Source: an uncultured Eggerthellaceae bacterium
GTDB taxonomy: Bacteria; Actinomycetota; Coriobacteriia; Coriobacteriales; Eggerthellaceae
NCBI GenBank assembly: GCA_910577495.1
Contig: CAJTML010000019.1
Span: 1 to 22,091, forward strand
Direction of reading: 5' to 3'
Length of the DNA: 22,091 bases
The notes beneath the pieces were generated by a model that ran no database searches, was not told where the DNA came from, and saw nothing but the letters and a program-made list of their open reading frames with translations. Every line of letters begins with the position of its first letter. The first letter of the stretch is position 1. A program made the position numbers and the translations under genes. Below, in pieces: positions 14,976 through 21,568 of the stretch.

Positions 14976-14992
14976 GGATTGCTTGGGTTCGT
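14961..14992. terminator. Hairpin at the end of the LuxR gene
   Basis: ACGAACCCAAGC (14961-14972) and GCTTGGGTTCGT (14981-14992) form a perfect 12-base-pair stem with an 8-base loop. The stop codon (14973-14975) is in the loop. No T tract follows on either strand, so termination would rest on the stem itself. Confidence 0.65.
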
Positions 14993-14998
14993 GTAAAG

Positions 14999-15041
14999 GT
15001 GATGCCGAGGATAAGGAGGGAAGGGAGGGCCTCGGCATCAC
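14999..15041. terminator. Second hairpin between convergent genes
   Basis: GTGATGCCGAGG (14999-15010) and CCTCGGCATCAC (15030-15041) form a perfect 12-base-pair stem. The 19-base loop is purely purine apart from one T and holds one GG and three GGG runs. It starts six bases after the first hairpin and probably serves the flavoprotein gene on the other strand, again without a clear T tract. Confidence 0.6.
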
Positions 15042-15078
15042 AAGGGAGCGCTAAAAAAGCTCAGAGGTAGTTGGCGCC

Positions 15079-16818
15079 TTATGCGAGGTTTTTGACCACG
15101 TGGAGCGCTTCGGTCATGGTGCGACCGCAGGCGAAACCGTGCAGCTGATCAGGGTAGCAGCCAGCAAACACGCTACCGGAGCAGTCGCCAACACAGTACA
15201 GACCTTCAATGGGCTCATAATCTTCGTTGAGCGCTTGGCAATCAGCGTTGATGCGGATGCCGTCAATGGTGGTCAGCAGGCGTCCGCCAACCGAGGCTGC
15301 GTAATACGGTGGCTTGCGAATCTCGCTCAAGCGATACGCCTCTTTGAAGAAGTCCACGTCCTCTTGGTTGTCGTAGAGTTCGTTGTAGCGCTCAACCGTT
15401 GCCAGGAAGGTTTTCTTGGCTTCGTCATCAAGTAGCATCAGATCTGCCAGCTCTTCAAGCGTGTCAGCCTTGAGCACGTTGCCGTCGCCCTGGATGGGAA
15501 GCTGGAAGAATCCGTCCAGGTCATAGGTGCCGTCATCTTGCTTGAAGCCACCAAGCATCAGCTTGGTCAGGCCTGCGCAACCAAGCATGCCAAAGCGGTT
15601 AACGTCCTCGGCGAAGTTTGCGTCCCAGATGCAGTAATAGGTGCCGTTGGGTTGCTGTGCGGTGTAGTGGCTAATGTGGTCATAGCATGCGCTTTCGTTC
15701 ATGAAGCGCTCACCGTGCACATTAACCTTCAGCCACGGCTGAGAAGCGCAGTTGATCTGGATGTTTGAAGGCCAAATAGGGGTGCCGTCGTCAGAAACGT
15801 CCAGCCAGCCTGCCGGCGTGCCCGGATCAACCCAACCGCGGTCAAAGATCATGGTTGCGCTGACGGCGTCACGCGTAGCGCCTGCCCACATGGCTGCCTT
15901 CTGACCCATGCCGTCGTCTTTGGGCTCTGAGGTGGTCATAACGATGCTTTGGCAGGTAATGGGAGAGAGTGCTTCAAGCATCTCAGCATTGTTGACGTAA
16001 CCACCCGTTGCAAGCATGACGCCTTTGTTGGCGGTAACACGCACGTAGCCCTCGGGCGTTTCCAGGATTGCACCAGTAACGCGACCTGCATCATCTTGGG
16101 TGAGCTTGATGAGGCGATGCTCGTAGTACACCTCATGACCCTTGTCGTTGATGAAAGCTTCGAATGCATGGTTGCGGTCAAGGCCGTCTTCTGAGGTGGT
16201 GCCGCACATGTGCTCAAACGGGGGCGTGTAGTAGGGCGTGCCACCCATACCGCCAGGGATTTCGAAATCCTGAACAACCATGTTGCCGCCGTATTGTGCC
16301 AAAACGGAGTCCACGAATTCGCACATGTCGTTTGACTCATCAATAACCATCTTGATGAGGCGCTCATCTGCAGAGCCCGCGGAATAACGCGCGATTTCGC
16401 CCATCAAACGGCCGCGATCAACGGTCTGGCCGATCTCAGCATAGTATTTCGTATCAATAGCGGCGAACCAATTGCGCGTACCGCTCACGTCGCCTGCGGC
16501 CTCAAAGACCATAAAGTCAAGACCCTTATCTGCTGCGTAGGCAGCTGCTGCCATGCCACCGTTGCCAGCGCCCGCAATTACCAAATCGGTAGTGAGTTCG
16601 CTTACGATTTCGGCTTCGTCAATTTCGGGAGCCTGTCCAAGCCAGCTTGGCACACCCTCTGCCGCACCTTCTGCTGCTTGTGCGGTTGCCTCGCCCGTTT
16701 CAGACAGATTGCCACTTGCCTGCGGCGCGCAACCTGCCATACCTGCTGCAGCCATACCCGCTGCCAGAACACCTGCGCCACCTAAAAACGAGCGGCGACT
16801 CATTGATTCTGATTTCAT
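15079..16818 (-). CDS. Tat-exported fumarate-reductase-like flavoprotein
   Basis: A protein of 579 residues from ATG 16816-16818, preceded by GGAGAAAGAAGG. An upstream in-frame extension is not credible. The N-terminus has a twin-arginine signal (SRRSFLGGAGV) and a lipobox-like GMAGC, so Cys30 may be lipidated. The FAD-binding motif is DLVIAGAGNGGMAAAAYAADKG (GAGNGG at 83-88). Family motifs follow: NKGVMLATGGY, LKVNVHGERFMNES (with the Arg region used in fumarate-reductase catalysis), and the C-terminal YCVGDCSGSVF...YPDQLHGFACGRTMTEA. There is no CxxCH haem segment and no FMN-binding domain, so electrons must come from a separately encoded carrier. Relatives in Eggerthellaceae reduce fumarate-like, cinnamate-like or drug substrates; the substrate cannot be assigned. 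It converges with the LuxR-type regulator gene. Confidence 0.93.
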   Translation of the reverse strand: MKSESMSRRSFLGGAGVLAAGMAAAGMAGCAPQASGNLSETGEATAQAAEGAAEGVPSWLGQAPEIDEAEIVSELTTDLVIAGAGNGGMAAAAYAADKGLDFMVFEAAGDVSGTRNWFAAIDTKYYAEIGQTVDRGRLMGEIARYSAGSADERLIKMVIDESNDMCEFVDSVLAQYGGNMVVQDFEIPGGMGGTPYYTPPFEHMCGTTSEDGLDRNHAFEAFINDKGHEVYYEHRLIKLTQDDAGRVTGAILETPEGYVRVTANKGVMLATGGYVNNAEMLEALSPITCQSIVMTTSEPKDDGMGQKAAMWAGATRDAVSATMIFDRGWVDPGTPAGWLDVSDDGTPIWPSNIQINCASQPWLKVNVHGERFMNESACYDHISHYTAQQPNGTYYCIWDANFAEDVNRFGMLGCAGLTKLMLGGFKQDDGTYDLDGFFQLPIQGDGNVLKADTLEELADLMLLDDEAKKTFLATVERYNELYDNQEDVDFFKEAYRLSEIRKPPYYAASVGGRLLTTIDGIRINADCQALNEDYEPIEGLYCVGDCSGSVFAGCYPDQLHGFACGRTMTEALHVVKNLA

Positions 16819-16989
16819 CCCATCCTTCTTTCTCCTCGGAATGTTTGTGTTTCGCCGTGGAAACGAGTTGCATCTTATGCGGGGGGCGCGGGGTGCCGCT
16901 CCCTGCCAATGGGATGATTTTCGCGGCTTTTTCGCAAACGTTTTTGCTCGCACCAATGGGGTGAGCGGCAACAAAATGCCAGATCAGAA

Positions 16990-17031
16990 GGGGGTGGGGT
17001 AGTTCTTGGGGTTTTTGACGTGAGGGGTGGG
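16990..17031 (+). other. G-rich tract with G-quadruplex pattern upstream of alr
   Basis: Five runs of three to five G (16990-16994, 16996-16999, 17008-17011, 17024-17027, 17029-17031) lie within 42 bases, with loops of 1, 8, 12 and 1 bases. The tract ends 19 bases before the alr -10 box. A smaller G-rich patch (16878-16894) lies nearer the flavoprotein gene. Nothing else was recognised in the 272-base gap 16819-17090; no flavoprotein promoter could be placed with confidence. Confidence 0.5.
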
Positions 17032-17050
17032 TGTGCTCGGTCAAGTCTTG

Positions 17051-17056
17051 TACAAT
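17051..17056 (+). promoter_or_regulatory. -10 box for alr
   Basis: TACAAT lies 34 bases before the alr start codon. No good -35 exists at normal spacing; the sequence there is the end of the G-rich tract. Confidence 0.5.
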
Positions 17057-17090
17057 AATGACCCAAGCGCGAAAGGACAAGGCAATAAGT

Positions 17091-18518
17091 ATGGCTACGT
17101 ATGATCTTCCCAATGGGTTTACCGGCTTCGCCAAGACCCGATCCAATGATTTTGTATCGGCGAAAAGCGCCATGGATTATCACGTGAGTTCGCGCTCTGC
17201 TCAAGCTGCGGATACCCCGCGCACTCCGCGTGCGTCGGTGCCTGAGGCTCCCGCTGGTTGGGCGGCTGATGATCGGCCGGATACCCGTGCGGTTTTGCAG
17301 TTTGCCGCCAACGGGGGAAAACCCAACGAGCGCGGTGTGATTTCGTTTGACCCAGAAAAGCTTGCCGCCATTCCTGAGATTGATAGGCGTTGGTCGTGGG
17401 TTGAGATTGACTTAAACGCCATTCGCCATAACACCAAAACGGTGCGCAGAAATGTGGCTCCTGGCACGCGCCTTATGGCGGTCGTGAAGTCTGATGCGTA
17501 CGGGCACGGTGCGGTGCGCTGCGCTAAGACGGCGCTTAATTCGGGAGCAGATTATCTGGCGGTTGCCACCGTTGATGAGGCCATTGAGCTTCGCGAGAAT
17601 CTTATTAACGCGCCTATCTTGATTTTGTCGCAGCCGCCCATGACGGCCATTCCGCTGCTGCTTGCGTATAAGGTGATGCCGAGTGTATATGATCCGCAGT
17701 TCGCCATTGCGTATGCGGAGGCGGCGGATGCATTTCGCCTGCGCGCGCCGTATCACTTGGCGGTCAACACGGGCATGAACCGCATTGGCGTGCGCTTTGA
17801 CGAAGTGGTGGAATTCATGAGTCAGGTGAGCTTTCATCGGGCGCTTGATCTGGTGGGCACGTTTACCCACTTCGCCACCGCGGACGAGAACGAGACGCTT
17901 GACTTCGGCATTCAGGTGAAGCGCTTTGTGGAGGCCATCAACTCCATGCGCCTTGCCGGCTTTGATCCAGGTATTGTGCATGCGGCGAATTCGGCAGCCA
18001 CCATGCGTTTTGCCGATGTGCACTTTGATATGGTACGTCTGGGTATTGGCATGTACGGCCTGCACCCCTCTTTGGTAACGCGACCGCTGGTGGAACTCAA
18101 ACCTGCCATGAGCGTGCACGCGCGCATTACGGATTTGCGTGCGGTACCCATGAGTGAAGGCGTGAGTTACGGCCTACATTACAGAAGTCCCGGCTCGGTG
18201 ATTATCTGCACCATTCCCGTGGGGTACGCCGATGGTTTTCGTCGTGGCCTCTCGGGACGAACCGACGTCATTTTGCAAGGCGAGCGCTGTGCGCAGGTAG
18301 GCAACATCTGCATGGATCAGTGCATGTTTGAGGTTGACATGCGTTCATATGGGTCGCGCCGCCGCTTGAACCCCCAGGTGGGAGATGAAGTTTTGCTGGT
18401 GGGACGCCAGGGATCGTCCATTATCACGCTGGACGATATGGCACACACGCTTGACACGATCAACTATGAGCTGGCAATCTCGTTTGGCAACAGCCGCTTG
18501 CCGCGCTTGTATATGTAG
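17091..18518 (+). CDS. alr: Alanine racemase with N-terminal extension
   Basis: A protein of 475 residues from ATG 17091, with AAAGGA about 13 bases and AAGG about 8 bases upstream; most Alr proteins have about 370. The PLP enzyme core starts near residue 100 with RRWSWVEIDLNAIRHN. Lys133 (MAVVKSDAYGHG) forms the Schiff base. Tyr360 (EGVSYGLHYRS) is the second catalytic base, contributed across the dimer. NTGMNRIGVRF, HAANSAATMRF and QVGNICMDQ are also conserved. It converts L- to D-alanine for peptidoglycan. The first 100 residues are not part of the fold: they are rich in Ala, Pro, Arg and Ser (about 30-65) and look disordered, with no signal peptide. The frame is clearly coding through the extension and has no better internal start. 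The DNA glycosylase gene follows after 26 bases, probably in the same operon. Confidence 0.93.
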   Translation: MATYDLPNGFTGFAKTRSNDFVSAKSAMDYHVSSRSAQAADTPRTPRASVPEAPAGWAADDRPDTRAVLQFAANGGKPNERGVISFDPEKLAAIPEIDRRWSWVEIDLNAIRHNTKTVRRNVAPGTRLMAVVKSDAYGHGAVRCAKTALNSGADYLAVATVDEAIELRENLINAPILILSQPPMTAIPLLLAYKVMPSVYDPQFAIAYAEAADAFRLRAPYHLAVNTGMNRIGVRFDEVVEFMSQVSFHRALDLVGTFTHFATADENETLDFGIQVKRFVEAINSMRLAGFDPGIVHAANSAATMRFADVHFDMVRLGIGMYGLHPSLVTRPLVELKPAMSVHARITDLRAVPMSEGVSYGLHYRSPGSVIICTIPVGYADGFRRGLSGRTDVILQGERCAQVGNICMDQCMFEVDMRSYGSRRRLNPQVGDEVLLVGRQGSSIITLDDMAHTLDTINYELAISFGNSRLPRLYM

Positions 18519-18544
18519 GCGTTTTGAGAGAGGGCGAAGCCGGT

Positions 18545-19105
18545 ATGCATAAAGAGCCAGTGCCATTGGGCGAAATTGAGCAGCAGGTACGCGCGTGCCA
18601 CGCTTGTCCGCTTGCTGATGGACGCACGCAAACCGTCTTTGGTGATGGGGATCCACACGCACGCGTCATGATCATTGGCGAAGCTCCGGGCAAAAACGAG
18701 GACTTGCAGGGCAAGCCTTTTGTGGGGGCTGCGGGCAAGTACTTAAACGAGCTGTTGGCTTTGGCGAATCTTGAGCGTGAACAGGTCTTTATCGCGAATG
18801 TTTTGAAGTGTCGGCCTCCCTCAAACCGAGATCCCAAGCCCGATGAGATTCAGCTGTGTGCGCCGTTTTTGCGCGAGCAGACGCGCTCTATTGACCCAGA
18901 AGTTATTGTGACGTTGGGCAACTTCGCCACGAAATTCATTCTCAAGACCGATGTTGGGATTACGCACCTGCATGGCCAGCTGCAGCAAGCTGGCAAGTTT
19001 AAGGTGCTGCCCGTGTATCACCCAGCAGCCGCACTCTACGACCCCAAGAAGCGATCCGCCCTTGAGCAGGACTTTACGCTGCTCGGTCAGATTCTGGGTG
19101 ATTAG
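18545..19105 (+). CDS. Family 4 (Fe-S) uracil-DNA glycosylase
   Basis: A protein of 186 residues from ATG 18545; GAGAGGG lies about 11 bases upstream. The four iron-sulfur cysteines of the family are present in the standard spacing: Cys18 and Cys21 (CHAC), Cys89 (NVLKCRPPSNRDP) and Cys105. Motif 1 is GEAPGKNEDLQGKPFVGAAG (45-64), and the C-terminal motif VYHPAAALYDP (158-167) contains the catalytic His. It removes uracil arising from cytosine deamination, the first step of base-excision repair. Family 4 enzymes are common in actinobacteria and thermophiles. It is likely cotranscribed with alr. No terminator was recognised in the 42 bases between it and the convergent corA. Confidence 0.93.
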   Translation: MHKEPVPLGEIEQQVRACHACPLADGRTQTVFGDGDPHARVMIIGEAPGKNEDLQGKPFVGAAGKYLNELLALANLEREQVFIANVLKCRPPSNRDPKPDEIQLCAPFLREQTRSIDPEVIVTLGNFATKFILKTDVGITHLHGQLQQAGKFKVLPVYHPAAALYDPKKRSALEQDFTLLGQILGD

Positions 19106-19147
19106 CGCCTTGCTGAGAGCCGGGCGAACCGTCAGCCTTATGCCCAG

Positions 19148-20071
19148 CTAGAGCCAGCCTTTGCGCTTAAAGACAATGAGTTCAATAATCACCACGAGTA
19201 ACACTGCGCAACACATGAGCGGGTAGCCCCAGGCACTGTCAAGTCCGGGCATGTGCGCGAAATTCATGCCAAACCAGCCCGTGATCAGCGTTAATGGCGC
19301 AAACAGCGTGGTGATAACCGTGAAGAATTTCATGGTGTCGTTTTGCTGGGTGTCAATTTCGGTTTGATAGAGTTCACGGAGTTGCAGCGAGTATTCCTTT
19401 AAGGTGATGGCGCGCTTAAGCAGACGCTCTGCACTGCGCTCAAGCTGCACAAAGGTGCCTGCTTCTTGGTGGGTGAGCAGCTTGTTTTCGTTTTCGGCAA
19501 GTTCGCCCGCCATGTCCACGAGTTGCTGATAGTAGGTGTCCAGCCGCAGCAGTTTGCGACGGAAGTTAAGCATGACCTCGTTGGCATTTTTGAAGCCGCG
19601 TTTGATGATGGATTCTTCGACATCTTCCATCTTGTCTTCCAAATCCGATAGAAACTGCAGGTCACCTTTGGTAAGCAGCTTCATGAACTCAAACAGACAC
19701 CAGGCAGTGGTGGGCTCTTTAAGCAGCCCTTGCTTGCTGATGGCGTCTAAGATAGGTTTGCAGGAGTTGCTTTCATCCAAGAAGATGAGGTGCATTTTGT
19801 CGAAATAGAAGGCGAAGCACTCCTCTTCAGCTAAGGGATTGATTTTGCTGGGAACCGCAAACGAACCCACAAAGCAGGTGGGGAAGGAATCCAGGTAGGT
19901 GCTTTTGGCTGACGCAAGCGTTTCAAGCGCTGACTTCATTTCTTTGCTGACCAGGCCTAAGTCAACGAATTCTTGCGCGGTGAGAATGTAGACCGATGCA
20001 GTGTCGGCAGGCGTAGGCTGGTCAAATGCCACCGATTCAAGTCGTTTGGTGAGCAGGTATTTGCTGGCCAT
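19148..20071 (-). CDS. corA: CorA-family Mg2+/Co2+ transporter
   Basis: A protein of 307 residues from ATG 20069-20071 with AAGGGAG upstream. A 110-residue in-frame extension upstream has no ribosome site and unrelated composition, so it is rejected. The cytoplasmic N-terminal domain (1 to about 240) ends in the long stalk helix (EDKMEDVEESIIKRGF to LRELYQTEIDTQQNDTMKFFTVITTLFAP). The pore signature GMN is at 268-270 within ITGWFGMNF; the two membrane helices lie at about 245-265 and 282-301, and the C-terminus KRKGWL is basic as in the family. It forms a homopentameric cation channel in the cytoplasmic membrane. It is a single gene, divergent from the nfn-like operon, with a 595-base region between them. 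Confidence 0.93.
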   Translation of the reverse strand: MASKYLLTKRLESVAFDQPTPADTASVYILTAQEFVDLGLVSKEMKSALETLASAKSTYLDSFPTCFVGSFAVPSKINPLAEEECFAFYFDKMHLIFLDESNSCKPILDAISKQGLLKEPTTAWCLFEFMKLLTKGDLQFLSDLEDKMEDVEESIIKRGFKNANEVMLNFRRKLLRLDTYYQQLVDMAGELAENENKLLTHQEAGTFVQLERSAERLLKRAITLKEYSLQLRELYQTEIDTQQNDTMKFFTVITTLFAPLTLITGWFGMNFAHMPGLDSAWGYPLMCCAVLLVVIIELIVFKRKGWL

Positions 20072-20223
20072 GGCGCGTGCTCCCTTCTGCGTAAGCGTCG
20101 TGTTCTTCGTGTGTGTTGCGTTTCTTCCAACCAGGCTAGCACGCTCAGGCGAATGATGAGGCTCTGGCGTGGCGTTCGTGGATGAGTTGTTGTCATTTCG
20201 CATGAGTGCGTTCTTGTTGCGAA

Positions 20224-20328
20224 GGTGACGAAACGGTAACGCGCCTTGTTGGACGTCGGTCAGTGGTACGCGCGTGGCGCGCCCATCAGGGGTGTTTGCG
20301 GGAGTTTGGTAACGAGAAGGTAACGCGC
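20224..20328. repeat. Two 21-base repeats 84 bases apart, each with an 11-base internal period
   Basis: The repeats at 20224-20244 and 20308-20328 agree at 18 of 21 positions. Each holds two GGTRACG half-sites starting 11 bases apart (20224/20235 and 20308/20319) and ends in GGTAACGCGC. The half-site spacing is like that of OmpR-class regulators, and the 84-base distance is close to eight helical turns. Confidence 0.7.
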
Positions 20329-20474
20329 ACGCTGGTTTGCGATGCAGTGGTGCCTCAAAAAGAACGAAGTGTGTCAATACGGTTAAACCTTTGTTTCGCA
20401 CTTTTGACGCCTGGGCTGCCCATATTGCGAATTGTTGAGTAGTTCCGTATGGTTATAAACAGGCTAAATGGAGG

Positions 20475-20527
20475 CAAAACTACCGTTAACTGTACAAAAC
20501 CTACCGCTTAAGGTAGTATTTGCTACT
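20475..20527. promoter_or_regulatory. Upstream operator-like repeats of the nfn-like operon
   Basis: CAAAAC followed by TACCG occurs twice, with TACCG at 20481 and 20502 (21 bases apart). The second copy is inside CTACCGCTTAAGGTAG (20501-20516), an inverted repeat of CTACC and GGTAG. It runs into TAGTATTTGCTACT (20514-20527), which resembles the sequence around the -10 box downstream (20563-20579). Confidence 0.5.
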
Positions 20528-20551
20528 CTTTAGGATTCAATTATTTATGCG

Positions 20552-20583
20552 TTGCAGGGGCTTAGTAATTTGCTATACTAAGC
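20552..20583 (+). promoter_or_regulatory. Promoter of the nfn-like operon with overlapping operator
   Basis: TTGCAG (20552-20557) and TATACT (20574-20579) are 16 bases apart. An exact inverted repeat, GCTTAGTA (20560-20567) and TACTAAGC (20576-20583), overlaps the -10 box, so a bound protein would block RNA polymerase. A hairpin in the untranscribed strand is less likely to matter. Confidence 0.75.
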
Positions 20584-20605
20584 AGCCATTTTCAAGGAGG
20601 GTACC

Positions 20606-20674
20606 ATTTTCGTCACACTCGCTACGGGGTGTTTGTGGCAGAAGTGGTTGAAAAGGATGATGAGCTATGTTTGA
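20606..20674 (+). CDS. Possible 22-codon leader ORF with ATT start
   Basis: A near-perfect ribosome site, AAGGAGG (20594-20600), is followed at the normal 5-base distance by ATT, with no ATG, GTG or TTG in range. Reading from ATT gives 22 codons (IFVTLATGCLWQKWLKRMMS, then YV) and a TGA at 20672-20674, past the ATG of the downstream gene at 20667 (8-base overlap). ATT is a rare start, known from infC. If translated, it would couple translation to the oxidoreductase gene. Alternatively the site is non-functional or part of an RNA structure. Evidence is only the ribosome site and the overlap. Confidence 0.3.
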   Translation: MFVTLATGCLWQKWLKRMMSYV

Positions 20675-21566
20675 GATTCTCAAAGCAGAGCAACTGAACA
20701 AAGACGTAACGCGTATGGTTATTGCTGCGCCTGATATTGCTCAGCGCATCAAGCCGGGTCAATTCATCATGCTGCGCATTGATGAGCACGGAGAGCGCAT
20801 TCCGCTGACCATGAATGATTGCGATCCTGAGGCGGGTACGGTAACCATCGTGTTCCAGGCAGTTGGTGCTACCACCATGCGCCTGGCAACGATGCACGCA
20901 GGAGAGTACCTGCAGGACTTCGTGGGACCTTTGGGCAACCCGACTGAGCTTGATGGCGTCAAGCGTGCTTGCATTATCGGCGGTGGCTTGGGTACTGCCA
21001 TTGCCTATCCGCAGGCCAAGTGGTTGCATGAGCATGGTGCGCAGGTGGATGTCATCACCGGTTTTCGCACGTCGGAGCTCATCATGCTACAAGATGAGAT
21101 TGAAGCGGTGTCGGAGCATCAGTTCGTCGTGACCGATGATGGTTCTAATGGACATCGCGGCCTGGTCACGCAGGTGCTTGCGAAGCAGATTGACGCCGGC
21201 GCCAACTATGACCTTGTTGTTGCAATCGGCCCGGTCATTATGATGCAGAAAGTCTCCGAGCTCACTGAACCTCACAACATTAAAACGTGGGTTTCCATGA
21301 ACCCGCTTATGATTGACGGCACGGGTATGTGTGGTGTCTGCCGCGTGAAAGTGGGGGATCAGTATCTCCATGCGTGCGTAGATGGCCCTGACTTCGATGG
21401 TCACTTGGTTGATTTCGCAGACGCGCTTCGCCGTGGCGTGCAATATCGCGAGCCTGAGCAGTATGCGCGCGAGGCTACGGCGCACAAATTGGCAGCTGAG
21501 GGTCGCTCATGTGGTGGTGGCGCTGAGTTGCGTGAAGAGCAACAACTTCGCCGGAAGGCGGGATAG
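20667..21566 (+). CDS. Nfn/Sud-type FAD/NAD-binding subunit (sulfide dehydrogenase/ferredoxin-NADP reductase alpha)
   Basis: A protein of 299 residues from ATG 20667; AAAAGGA lies 9 bases upstream and two in-frame TGA codons directly precede the start. The ferredoxin-reductase-like part has the FAD motif RIPLT (44-48) and the NAD-binding GGGLGTA (105-111). The C-terminal 2Fe-2S segment IDGTGMCGVCRVKVG...HACVDGPDFDGHLVDF carries Cys222, Cys225 and Cys237, with Asp218 as the likely fourth ligand. These features place it with NfnA/SudB, the small subunit that pairs with a glutamate-synthase-like subunit, encoded two bases downstream. The complex transfers electrons between NADH, NADPH and ferredoxin, in studied members by flavin-based bifurcation. 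A charged tail after residue 255 (EPEQYAREATAHKLAAEGR, Glu/Gln/Arg) is typical. Confidence 0.92.
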   Translation: MFEILKAEQLNKDVTRMVIAAPDIAQRIKPGQFIMLRIDEHGERIPLTMNDCDPEAGTVTIVFQAVGATTMRLATMHAGEYLQDFVGPLGNPTELDGVKRACIIGGGLGTAIAYPQAKWLHEHGAQVDVITGFRTSELIMLQDEIEAVSEHQFVVTDDGSNGHRGLVTQVLAKQIDAGANYDLVVAIGPVIMMQKVSELTEPHNIKTWVSMNPLMIDGTGMCGVCRVKVGDQYLHACVDGPDFDGHLVDFADALRRGVQYREPEQYAREATAHKLAAEGRSCGGGAELREEQQLRRKAG

Positions 21567-21568
21567 CT

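Larger units (their letters stand above)
20072..20666. other. 595-base intergenic region, regulatory
   Basis: No convincing long gene is present. The plus-strand frame 20206-20442 (78 codons) has no ribosome site and no recognisable content. The left half (to about 20210) shows nothing I can name beyond the corA leader. The right half carries a pair of 21-base repeats (20224, 20308), spaced TACCG motifs, inverted repeats, a good plus-strand promoter and a possible leader ORF, all given separately. Confidence 0.6.

Noticed and set aside
15055..15060. A6 run (T6 on the minus strand) as the terminator tail of the flavoprotein gene
   Set aside because: On the minus strand the T run comes before the hairpin at 15041-14999, not after it, and only a 4-base stem surrounds it.
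17412..18119. Minus-strand open frame of 235 codons
   Set aside because: Antisense to the well-supported alr gene; the His/Arg-rich composition is that of a shadow frame.
20072..20401. 110-residue N-terminal extension of CorA
   Set aside because: No ribosome site at its start, composition unlike CorA, and a good site and family-like N-terminus at 20071.
20206..20442. Possible gene of 78 codons in the corA-nfn gap
   Set aside because: Non-standard start without a ribosome site, composition unlike a protein, and the two 21-base repeats fall inside it.
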